Origin: Trachelipus rathkii
Lineage: Eukaryota > Arthropoda > Malacostraca > Isopoda > Trachelipodidae
NCBI GenBank assembly: GCA_015478945.1
Contig: JABUQX010088380.1
Span: 52,501 to 82,263 of the forward strand
Direction: 5' to 3'
Length of the DNA: 29,763 nucleotides
The first letter of the stretch is position 1. Every line of letters begins with the position of its first letter. Below are positions 1-8,760 of this stretch, one piece after another. Position numbers and translations under genes: made by a program. The notes under the pieces are model-generated. The model did no database searches, was not told the DNA's origin, and saw only the letters and a program-made list of their open reading frames with translations.

Positions 1-156
1 AATAATAATATAATAAATAATAATAATAATAATCAATAATAATTAATAATAACTAATATTATAACAGATAATAATTAATTAATAATAATAATAATAATAT
101 AATAAATCATTCTTACAAAATGATAATAATAAATAATAAATAATAATAATAATTAT

Positions 157-191
<35 letters not shown>
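1..191. repeat. (AAT)n microsatellite, impure
   Basis: Nearly continuous AAT trinucleotide repeat with occasional AATT or ATA slips. It begins at the window edge, so its full length is unknown. It directly abuts the 3' end of the minus-strand mariner copy; read on the minus strand it is the (TTA)n that follows the transposase stop by about 45 bases. The plus-strand copy near 1870 has the same junction, so this tract probably belongs to, or grew from, the element's 3' end. Confidence 0.95.
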
Positions 192-193
<2 letters not shown>

Positions 194-237
194 TTACTAA
201 TATCAATGAAACAAAAATACTGTAGGACTAGTAGAAT

Positions 238-1301
238 CTACAACACATTCTCAAATATTCCGCGGCGACAGTCACTGTATTTCTCTGCACTTGGAAGACC
301 AGCACTTGTTGCCTGTCGGAGTACGTCCTCAAGTTCATTTTGCAGGGCAATAACGTCCATTAAGTGATCAACTAGGCCATCCTTTGTTGCAACTCTCCTC
401 CTGTATACCTCAGATTTTATCCAACCATATAAACAGAATTCCAAAGGTTTAGATTTGGAGGTCGTGGTGGCCACGGAATGAGATCACCACAGCCTATCCA
501 CCGCCCAGGGTATGTGCGGTTGAAATGTCGCCTGACGGATGCGGTGGAATGCGTAGGGGTCCCATCATGTTGGAAATACATGTGAATCTCCGTGTAGCCA
601 GCGGGACGTTCTCTAGTTGAACTGGTAAGGTACGTCGCAAAAACGCGAGATATCTATCACCCGTCATCCTACCCTGGAAAACAACCGGACCGATCAACAT
701 GATGTCGATCATACCGCCCCACACATTCACAGGGAACCGTCTTTGGAAGTGCGTTTGCACTGTACCATGTGGACTCCCTTGCGACCATAGATGCGCGTTG
801 CGTGTGTTGTTGTTCCCACAACGGGTGAATGTGACGTCGTCTGTACACAATACATATGGCAGTATGTCACGATTAGAAAGAATCCGTATGCAGAATTTGA
901 GACGCGTATGGCTGTCACCTTCATGCAGTGATTACCCAGCCTATATATAAAAGAGGTACATGCGCTCTTGACGTAGTGTTTGCCAAACACGTGTTCGTGT
1001 AATACCCAAACGTGCAGATATTCGGCGTGCGCTTGTTGTTGGGCTACGATTCGCCATGGCAAGAATCACCTGCTCCTCCTCACATGGTCTTGACGATCAC
1101 TCTCCGATGTAATATGCAAACTGGGGAACTGACAACGTTCACGCAACGTATTGTAGATGTTGCTAAACACTCTACGATCCGGGATTCGACGTCTAGGAAA
1201 GCTTCGATGGTATTGAACTACAGTAGAGAGGCACTATCATCACATGATCCGCACACGTACATCATATCTCCATATACGGCACTAGTAAAAATATGCGGCA
1301 T
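238..1301 (-). pseudogene. Mariner-like transposase (DUF4817-type N-terminus, DDE/D catalytic core), frameshifted
   Basis: This would be a cut-and-paste transposase acting on its own element's ends in the nucleus. Reading the minus strand from an ATG at 1299-1301, the segments follow family order. First comes a DUF4817-like start (IFTSAVYGDMMYVCGS), then an RFPxRRIP-like stretch (SFPRRRIPDRRVF). A helix-turn-helix follows (TTSARRISARLG, then RTRVWQTLRQE). The catalytic core has CTDDVTF for the first Asp, a VNVWGG strand, QHDGTPTHS for the second Asp, and PLEF at the third position, before the tail SDCRRGIFENVL and a TAG stop at 238. About five short indels (near 1220, 1080, 950, 585 and 448) shift the frame. 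Summed segments give roughly 350 residues, normal for the family. No unambiguous nonsense substitution is seen. The family is certain in outline; activity of this copy is excluded as read. Confidence 0.87.
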
Positions 1302-1380
1302 TTGTACTAAAACTTGTACGAGCACTAACACCGATGTCTTGTCAATAACTAAACATTCACGTCGTCTTAGTCTAGTGTGA

Positions 1381-1467
1381 AGTGGTAAAAGTTAAAATTA
1401 CGTTGTCTTTCTTCCTTTGTTACGTTGATGCATTTTTGGAATATTAAGGCATGGGTTTCTAATATTC

Positions 1468-1475
<8 letters not shown>
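1381..1475 (+). repeat. Probable terminal repeat of mariner copy 1
   Basis: About 95 bases that align at roughly 70% by eye with 2072-2167. Shared blocks include TTGATGCA, AATATTAA and TTCTAATATTCT or TTTTAATATTCT. One copy lies upstream of a minus-strand transposase and the other downstream of a plus-strand transposase tail, which is the geometry of a terminal inverted repeat. An unrelated shared insertion is the alternative. Confidence 0.55.

Positions 1476-1533
<58 letters not shown>
1469..1533. repeat. (ATT)n microsatellite
   Basis: Pure ATT trinucleotide repeat directly adjoining the presumed outer end of mariner copy 1. It separates that copy from a LINE scrap. Confidence 0.97.
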
Positions 1534-1606
1534 GTAAGAATAAATGAAGTCGAAAGTGATTGGTAGCGAAGTGAGGCAGGGATGCGTTAAGTCTCCTTGG
1601 TTATTT
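1534..1606 (+). pseudogene. LINE reverse-transcriptase scrap (VRQGCVKSPWLF motif)
   Basis: A 73-base island between two ATT arrays. The frame at 1553-1606 reads VIGSEVRQGCVKSPWLF. This matches the highly conserved RT block usually seen as GVRQGCVMSPWLFN in non-LTR retrotransposons, and the QGC/SP residues are intact. Just upstream another frame gives RINEVESDW, matching the usual preceding residues, so one frameshift lies near 1558. Coding similarity stops abruptly at both ATT tracts. The clade cannot be fixed from so little sequence. It differs from the RTE-like element at 4.7-5.7 kb, which has VRLGNTISP at this position. Confidence 0.7.
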
Positions 1607-1760
1607 TATTATTATTATTATTATTAATTAATTAATTAATTAATTAATTATTTAATAATTAATTATTATAATATTGTTAAGAAATAATTTTTATTAATTA
1701 TTATTTAATTAATTATAATATTCCTAATAATTAATAATAATAAATTAATTAATTATTAAT
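1606..1760. repeat. (ATT)n, (AATT)n and mixed A/T repeat
   Basis: ATT repeat to about 1626, then a clean TTAA/AATT tetranucleotide run to about 1651, then mixed A/T up to the breakpoint of the second mariner copy near 1760. Confidence 0.9.
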
Positions 1761-2167
1761 GTTCTTCGACGTGCAGAGAAATGCAGTGACTGTCGCGGCG
1801 GAATATTATTTGAGAATGTGTTGCAGATTCTACTAGTACTACAGTATTTTTGTTTCATTGGTATTAGTAATGTTATTCGTATTATTATTCGAATTATTAT
1901 TATTGTTACTATTATTATTTTTATTATCCGTATTAATATTATTATCAGTTTTATTCCTAGTATTGTTAATATTACTAGCATTTGTAATAATAGTATGAGT
2001 CAGTTGATTCCTAATACTGTATTATTCATAACATTATGATTACATGTTAATTACACATAAATTATTGTGCGGTGTAATAAAAATTCTAAGGTTGCCATTC
2101 TTCTGTTTTACATTGATGCACCTGGTAATATTAAAGCATATTGCGCATCAATGGTTTTTAATATTCT
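1761..2167 (+). mobile_element. Mariner element copy 2, 3' end only, plus strand
   Basis: Bases 1761-1870 are the same sequence as 190-300 read on the minus strand, with scattered substitutions and small indels. The frame at 1762-1826 gives RRAEKCSDCRGGILFENVL, the last ~20 codons of the transposase, but the TAG stop of copy 1 is CAG here and one extra codon lies before FENVL. After about 40 bases the copy enters a degenerate (TTA)n tract with GTATTATTATTCG variants, then about 130 unique bases, then the candidate terminal repeat 2072-2167. The 5' part is missing and replaced by A/T repeat. Confidence 0.8.
2072..2167 (+). repeat. Probable 3' terminal repeat of mariner copy 2
   Basis: Partner of 1381-1475. 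It contains an extra insertion of about 10 bases (ATTGCGCATC region) relative to that copy. The shared segment ends at ...AATATTCT in both, which may mark the true element terminus. Confidence 0.5.
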
Positions 2168-2530
2168 CGCTGTACGTCGCTAAAAGCGCTGTTGGTAAAT
2201 CAAACAGTATTATAACATGGGACCTTTTTTACTTCATCACGACATTTATTATTTTCTGACAAATGAATGCATTCGAACAAAAAATTCAGCTTTAACCTAA
2301 ATTAAAAAATAAGAAATAATCTTACGAAAAAAATATATTCAATTTATTGTGAAGTTCAAAAAAGTTACAAATTTAAGAAAACCAATTCTTTTGAACATTT
2401 ATTGAGAGAGAAAAAATACCTTATAATAATAATTAAATGGTAGTTAAAATTAAATTGTTTTAAATTCAGATATACATTTTAATATACTTTTAAATAAATC
2501 CTGACCTTGAAATTTTTTTTAAAAAAAAAA
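2168..2530. other. Anonymous AT-rich DNA
   Basis: No gene or known element recognised. It holds the 10-bp palindrome GAATGCATTC near 2264 and a T-run/A-run palindrome at about 2512-2531, immediately before the first large TA array. Confidence 0.6.
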
Positions 2531-2531
2531 A

Positions 2532-2960
<429 letters not shown>

Positions 2961-2962
<2 letters not shown>

Positions 2963-3043
2963 ATAACATTGCTTTTTACCGGAATACATTGCTGGGATGC
3001 TGGTCTAATTTTTGTGCGGAAGATGTTATAAAGAAAAATATAA
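2961..3043 (-). repeat. Short repeat unit, copy D (minus orientation)
   Basis: A unique-sequence island between TA arrays. GGAATACATTGCTGGGATGC followed by TGGTCTAATTTTTG aligns to copy A (TACATTTATGGAATCCTGGT) and to the reverse complements of copies B and C. The similarity runs on through an A-rich stretch ending AAGAAAAATAT. Confidence 0.7.
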
Positions 3044-3551
<508 letters not shown>

Positions 3552-3556
3552 TCTCA

Positions 3557-3640
3557 AAAACTACAATAGCTACGGAAAATAATACATTTATGGAATCCTG
3601 GTAAAATTTTAGTTTGGAAATGTAAAAAAGAAAATTATTG
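3557..3640 (-). repeat. Short repeat unit, copy A (minus orientation)
   Basis: AACTACAATAGCTACGGAAA then TACATTTATGGAATCCTGGT. Its reverse complement matches 4204-4258 closely (CCAGGATTCC..., TAGCTATTGTAGTTTT) and also 4080-4163. Confidence 0.85.
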
Positions 3641-3744
3641 TTTTTAACATTTGAAAACTAAGGAGAGCCTAGTTAGAGACCTTTTATTGGTTACTCGTTA
3701 AAATCAATAGACTTTCTATTAAAATTTTTTTTTTAACTAAAGAG
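3641..3744. other. AT-rich spacer before the GC island
   Basis: About 100 bases containing a T-run at 3725-3734; nothing recognisable. Confidence 0.4.
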
Positions 3745-3935
3745 TACCCCAAGGGTATACCGCACCGATGGCGGGTCGGGTCTCTCGGCCTTCGAGGGAA
3801 CTACGAGGGTAAGATAATTCCCCCCTCGGGGGTCTCCGGAACCCCGCTCTTTGGTATTTGGGTGTCGCGGGGTTCCTCCGCCCCTCCCCCATGGAAAACG
3901 TCCCCCTTGTGTTCCCCGTCAGCTCGAGCCTACAT
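3745..3935. other. GC-rich island with strong hairpin
   Basis: Nearly 190 bases of markedly GC-rich sequence inside a TA-repeat landscape. A perfect 10-bp inverted repeat joins GGAACCCCGC (3838-3847) to GCGGGGTTCC (3867-3876) across a 19-base loop. A second small palindrome, CCCCCTCGGGGG, lies at 3821-3832, and GTACCC/GGGTAT is an imperfect pair near 3748. No frame resembles a known protein and I see no convincing Pol III A/B boxes. It could be the internal part of an unclassified element whose ends are the flanking repeat units. Confidence 0.6.
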
Positions 3936-3956
3936 TTGCCGTGTAATATATTTACA

Positions 3957-4061
<105 letters not shown>

Positions 4062-4079
4062 TGTCAGCTCTCCCAAAAA

Positions 4080-4163
4080 AGCCAATTTTTATGTTTTTGT
4101 TTCTAACTAAAATTTACAGGATTCCAAAATGTATTTCTTTCCCTAGCCAGCTATTGTGATTTA
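4080..4163 (+). repeat. Short repeat unit, copy B (plus orientation)
   Basis: Contains AAATTTACAGGATTCCAAAA, TGTATTTCTTTCCC and AGCTATTGTGATTT. It is tandem with copy C about 100 bases downstream and inverted with respect to copies A and D. Confidence 0.85.
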
Positions 4164-4202
4164 AGATGTTTTTTTTTTTTTTTTTTTTAACAGTTTCCTC
4201 TG

Positions 4203-4258
4203 TAAATTTTGCCAGGATTCCAACAATGTATTCCTTTCCCTGTAGCTATTGTAGTTTT
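4203..4258 (+). repeat. Short repeat unit, copy C (plus orientation)
   Basis: Contains AAATTTTGCCAGGATTCC, AATGTATTCCTTTCCC and TAGCTATTGTAGTTTT. It is the cleanest match to the reverse complement of copy A. A run of about 20 T separates it from copy B. Confidence 0.85.
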
Positions 4259-4278
4259 GGATATGGATTATTGGCTCT

Positions 4279-4458
<180 letters not shown>

Positions 4459-4674
4459 ACCTATATATATATATTATATCATTTTTAAGCTTCACACTAA
4501 AAAATTTAAAAAATAACTTGTCCGAATGCATAAATTCTTTCATAAAAATAAAATGTCGTGACGAAATAAAAGGGTATATATATATAGTAACAGCCTTATA
4601 TATATAACAACTATGTATATGTATAGCAACCTTAACCAGCATGCCAGCATAGCTATAGCAACTTGCTGCTGCTG

Positions 4675-4711
<37 letters not shown>
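4675..4711 (-). repeat. (TG)n(TA)n tail of the RTE-like element
   Basis: (TA)12 at 4675-4699 followed by (TG)6 at 4699-4711. Read on the minus strand, the retrotransposon sequence runs directly into (CA)n then (TA)n, with no intervening UTR of note. RTE-clade elements commonly end in short simple repeats rather than poly(A), so this is probably the element's own 3' tail. Confidence 0.7.
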
Positions 4712-5690
4712 TAATTCTGTCATTAGCAATCCACTGCATAATGAAGGTCACTTCATGATGCTACCACAAATTGTGATCTCGAGTTTTCCGTTGCCAACTA
4801 GGTCCAATGTTCTTTATACTGGCACCTGTTCATCTTAATTTTATTTTCTTGACGTCTCCTATCACCTGGAGTCCAATCATGGGATATTTTACTCCAATTA
4901 TTTTCAGTTAATTGGGCATCATGACCTGTCCATCTCCACTTTAAACTCTTTACTCTCCCGATGATTCACTTACATTTGTTTGTTGCCTTGTTCATTTGCA
5001 GCTCTTTCAATCGCCCTTAGTAATGCCGAGGATTTGCCTTTCAATGCCCAGCTTCTCCACCCGAACTGCTTGAAATGATTTAGGATGCATTTATCAAATA
5101 TTTTCCATTCTTTACAAATTGGGAGATTTTTTTTAAAAAAAATTACGTTTAGCTTACCAAATGATTGCCAACCAAGCTTTAGTCTTCTTTCTATCTATCT
5201 CTTTAATTGTGGCAATTTCCATTGAATCTCTTTGACCTTGGTTAATGTACTGATGAACTCGCTCTAATCTCTCTCCGGATATCAGGATATCATACACTCG
5301 TGCACACCTGAAGTTTATTTTCCATCCAAGGGGTTCACCATTTATGTTAAGGTCTACTATGTGGCGCTGCAACTCTTTTGTGTTATTTGAGAAGAATGCA
5401 ATATCATAAGAAAATATTAGATGGATAAAATAGATTCCATTTATTCTCAAATTCTCCCGATCAGAAACTAGGTTTCGAAAAACCTCTTCCAGTAAAGCTG
5501 AGAACAGTATGGGCGAGATTGTGTTTCCTAGCCGTACTCATTTTTCAACATTTATTTGTATTGTATCATCATTACTACAAAAGTTCAAAGTTACATTTTC
5601 ATATATGAATTTAAGTAACATGCTGAAAGCAGTGTCCATAGCTTGTTTGTAAAGTGAATGGTGAAAAATGCGTCTGATTAAACTGGTCTG
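4712..5690 (-). pseudogene. RTE-like non-LTR retrotransposon, 5'-truncated reverse transcriptase remnant
   Basis: It derives from the reverse transcriptase of a LINE, which copies element RNA into a nicked chromosomal target. On the minus strand the frame from about 5690 to 5154 is continuous except for one TGA (5538-5540), at the Gly of the usual KGVRQGD motif. It reads LLKFIYENVT, then NVEK-stop-VRLGNTISP, then FSALLEEVFRNL, then FSYDIAFFSNNTKELQRHI, then ERVHQYINQGQ and EIDRRKTK-like residues. The catalytic FADD is changed to FSYD. Shifted frames then give GKLNVIFFKKNLPIC, ERQILGITKGD and RVKSLKWRWTGHDAQLTENN. The C-terminus is IMQWIAND beside the microsatellite tail. The endonuclease and early RT are absent, the usual 5' truncation. 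The RT family is sure; RTE clade is the best guess. Confidence 0.83.
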
Positions 5691-5739
5691 CAAAAAAAAC
5701 AAAACAAAAAAAATCTTTTTTTCGAGCCCTGACACTATT

Positions 5740-6446
5740 CCTGCTGATTCTTATGTAAAATGACCTCCTGAATCCGAATATGACCCCCGTTTTCCCCCAT
5801 CACCCACCGTTTTCGGGAGATACCTTCCACCTATATTTATCACTTTTTGATAATTTGGAGGGATGAAAAGGATTATTTTAGCTTTACATTTCCTCTGAGG
5901 GGCTAGAGAGGTGAAAAACTTTAAAACGTGAACATTTGTAGCAAGGAGGTAGATTTTGTGGGGGAATTTGCCCCCTTAAATTGAAAAAAATTATTAAAAA
6001 TTATTGACTTTTCCGTTTTTTTTGCAATTTTTTCACTAATTTTCTACATATTCCCCCCCTCATCCGCCCCCAAACAGCCCCAAATAATAAAAATATATAG
6101 CAACAATAATAAAAATATATAGCAACAATAATAAAAATATATAGCAACAGTTCGGAGGATTCACTGTACCACGCTGTCGCTCTCAATACCTCGCACGCAC
6201 AGGTTTGCACCGGAATTTTCAGGCTTTGACAAGTTGAAACTTGCACTGTAATCCTTATCTTCCCTCAGTACATCTGTAGCGATCGTAGAGTCAACTTGTC
6301 TGTGTTCTAGGCGGGGATTCTGTGTTTCCAAGTTGTTTAAATTGTGTAAAACTGTAGAAATTTTTTTACTCCGGCTTTTTCCAAGTGAATTACAGTACGT
6401 GAGTGTGAGTTGTGATTAATATCGAGCATTGATTTACTGTTTAATT
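5740..6446 (+). other. Flank of the repeated cysteine-rich gene, with small G/C hairpins and a 22-bp tandem repeat
   Basis: No ORF of note. It contains runs such as GACCCCCGTTTTCCCCC, a GGGGG/CCCCC hairpin at 5960-5975 (6-base loop) and a C-run near 6053. Three perfect copies of a 22-base unit (AATAATAAAAATATATAGCAAC) lie at 6083-6148. From about 6250 the sequence is a plausible 5' leader leading to the ATG at 6447. I infer it is the upstream half of the same repeated element. Confidence 0.45.
6083..6148 (+). repeat. 22-bp minisatellite, three perfect copies
   Basis: The 22-base unit repeats at 6083, 6105 and 6127 with no mismatch. The TATAGCAAC ending also occurs singly near 4622 and 4655. 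Confidence 0.97.
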
Positions 6447-7125
6447 ATGTCACGCGAGTGTAAAAATTATCCCGATACCTTCTGCTATGTTTGCGGGGAA
6501 TTTACTTTAAAAGCGCAACGAAAACCACTTTCTCCGCTTCTTAAAACTGCTTATAAATTTTACTTTGATTGCCAAGTTGGCGATCAGGACAAGAATTGGG
6601 CTCCAACAGTTTGCTGCACTACTTGTTACAGTAGCTTGACCAAATGGCTCAAAGGTACCCGTAAATCAATGCCATTTGCTGTGCCCATGGTTTTGGCACG
6701 AACCTCGCTGTCATCTCACAGATTGTTACTTTTGCACGACTTCCACCGTATTGTTCTCTAACAAAAGTAACCATACAATTCAGCATCCTAATATCCCTTT
6801 AGCTCTAAGACCAGTTCATCACAACGAATCTTTGCCAATCCCAGTGCCCAGAAAAACCTATACTCTAGAGCCAAAAACGGATATGAAAGGCTTTGAGCCA
6901 CAGCCTGGACCATATAATGATACGTCCACCGATTATGAAGAGTATTCTGATGATTCAGCTCATCGACAACCTCACCTCGTTACTCAGTCGGAATTGAATG
7001 GTCTCGTCAGGGATTTGGAGTTACCTAAGAGTAAATCTCAGCTTCTTGGATCTCGACTTCAGCAGTGGAATCTCTTAGAAAAGGGCGTAAAAATCTCTTC
7101 TTACAGGACCAGGCAGTCAACTTAA
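6447..7125 (+). pseudogene. N-terminal part of a cysteine-rich repeated arthropod gene family, one frameshift
   Basis: It resembles a large family of uncharacterised proteins found in many copies in arthropod and cnidarian genomes; function is unknown and I assign none. The ATG at 6447 is chosen because the family start MSRE and the first motif follow at once. Frame 1 (6447-6690) holds FCYVCGEF, KAQRKPLSPL, VGDQDKNWAP and CCTTC, ending KSMPFAVPM. Frame 2 continues with WFWHEPRCHLTDCYFC. The two join if one T of the run 6691-6694 is extra. Then come ALRPVPHDDS-like sequence (ALRPVHHNESLPIPVP), an acidic patch (DYEEYSDDS) and the conserved helix SELNGLVRDLELPKSKSQLL with GSRLQQWNLL. The frame stops at 7123-7125 after about 226 residues; family members are several hundred residues longer, so the C-terminal two thirds are missing. 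Cysteine pairs suggest a zinc-binding fold. It may be transposon-derived. Confidence 0.8.
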
Positions 7126-8394
7126 AACTATACCTTGAAATTATAACTTTTCACGAATAGATTAGAAGGCTTAATATATATTTTGACCGCTTAATTCAAA
7201 TAAAGATATATTGTGAAAGAACTTAAGAAGATATCGATCTATTGAGAATATATAAAGTTGTAAACTATAAAATGGATGTATATATAGACTATTAATAATG
7301 ATTATATATAATTATAATATAATATTGAACTCTATATAATAAAATCAAAGCAATAGCTTTGAAAGGATGTACCCTATATATATAACTAGGCCTTTACTGG
7401 GATAATTGAAGTTTAATCAAATCTATAGATACCCGGTGTGTGAGGGCTCCCCCAAAAACGTGGGTGAGGGGAAACGGTAGGGAGGTCATTTATTCAGTGA
7501 GATATTTACAGGAGGTCATTATTATAAACATAAGAAGGCAACTTGGAATGTGTTGTCAAAGGATATACTGCGTAGAAAATTTTGCGGCATGTTGTCATTA
7601 TTTATCTATGTCTCGATTGTCGGGTAGTTTTTTATATATTACCGAGATTGCTATGACGTCGCATCAGCGATGGTGCAGTGATCTTTCGGACTTGTGTGAC
7701 TTAACCTAAAACTGAATTTCCAAGTGGGTGGATATTGTGGTACTATGGTTATTCCGAATATTTGCATAATAATTTTAAAATAATTATTTATAAATTCACA
7801 TTATTAGTTCCTAGATATATTAAAAAAATGAAATAAATTCTTCGCGGAGCATAGTACGTGAAAATTTAAGAAAAATCCTAATTATAGAAGTTAAAATTTA
7901 GCGTGTAAGTCATGTTACAAATATATTTATATTATATATATTATGGGAACTTAAGAGTATTTATGGTATATATAGGGTCAAAATGGAGGGGGAGCCTAGG
8001 AAGCTGATAATAATATATGTAGAAAATTAGTGAATAAATAAAATTTGCGAAAAAAATATGTGAGATAAAAATCGATCACTTTAATTAAATGAATTTTATT
8101 ATTTATTTAATTATAAAGGCAAGAGTTCTGACAAAACTATACTAAGTCTACTCTCTATAACTTAGAAAACATAAATGTTCATTATATATAGTTATTTATT
8201 AAATAGAACTTTTTCAACCTCACTTCATTAAGTACTCATTTATATATCAGAAGGAAAAAATGATGTTATATCACGGAGAAAAAATTATCTCATGAAAAGT
8301 ACGGAACACTATTCTTATAGCGAAAATACCCAAAATTACAATAACCAAACAGGAAATCCCTTCATCGATGATTTTACAAACTTCCTAAAGGATA
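7126..8394. other. Anonymous AT-rich DNA
   Basis: No recognisable gene. A less AT-rich patch at 7425-7700 (CCCGGTGTGTGAGGGCTCCC and following) carries an open stretch from a GTG at 7440, but the translation resembles nothing I know and codon content is unremarkable. Short TATATA runs are scattered. Confidence 0.5.
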
Positions 8395-8760
8395 TATGGA
8401 AAAGCCATAACCTGAAAAAAAAACACATGAGAGAAGAAATAAAAGAGGGAGCACAGAGGGGCGGGTAATCGGAGGTGCGGAATCATGCAGAGGGAGAGGC
8501 GGACATTTCCTATACTCACTCATCAGGAATGGAGGGGCGCGAGAGGAGACAATCACATGCGTGGTCAGACCCGATTCTCCATGCACAGACGCAGTATAGC
8601 CGTTGTAACGAAGGGCGAGGGTTTTCGCTGTATCTGCCTTCCTCTCTAGAGGAGAATAGGTCCTTTATTCTCGCCTAAGTCGTTTACTTGAAAAGACACC
8701 CGAGAGGATGCCCGGAGAGACCCCGAGACTTACCTGCCATCCTTGTGGCGTTATCACCCT
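8395..8760. other. GC-richer island, unidentified
   Basis: About 365 bases clearly richer in G and C than the neighbours, purine-heavy on the plus strand (GAGGGAGAGGCGG, GGAGGGGCGCGAGAGGAGAC). Open frames of about 67-70 codons exist on both strands but neither gives a recognisable domain. The block ends with TGCCATCCTTGTGGCGTTAT. It could be an exon, a regulatory island or an old repeat; nothing decides. Confidence 0.4.

Larger units (their letters stand above)
192..1475 (-). mobile_element. IS630/Tc1-mariner element, nearly full-length copy, minus strand
   Basis: This block contains a transposase remnant (238-1301), a short 3' stretch leading into (TTA)n at the low-coordinate end, and an upstream stretch (1381-1475) resembling the far 3' flank of the second copy at 2072-2167. 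That last similarity is in the orientation expected if the element has long terminal inverted repeats, because the two copies point in opposite directions. The low-coordinate terminus is probably beyond the window edge. The family is abundant in arthropod genomes. No target-site duplication can be read because both sides are TA-rich simple repeat. Confidence 0.75.

Noticed and set aside
699..1380. Plus-strand open frames across the mariner copy
   Set aside because: They are antisense shadows of the minus-strand transposase, which has motif support.
1745..2259. Short frames around mariner copy 2
   Set aside because: Apart from the ~20-codon transposase tail at 1762-1826 they are A/T repeat or unique DNA without family resemblance.
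7440..7709. 89-codon open frame from a GTG
   Set aside because: No recognised domain, no ATG, and no supporting splice or promoter signal; length is within chance for this less AT-rich patch.
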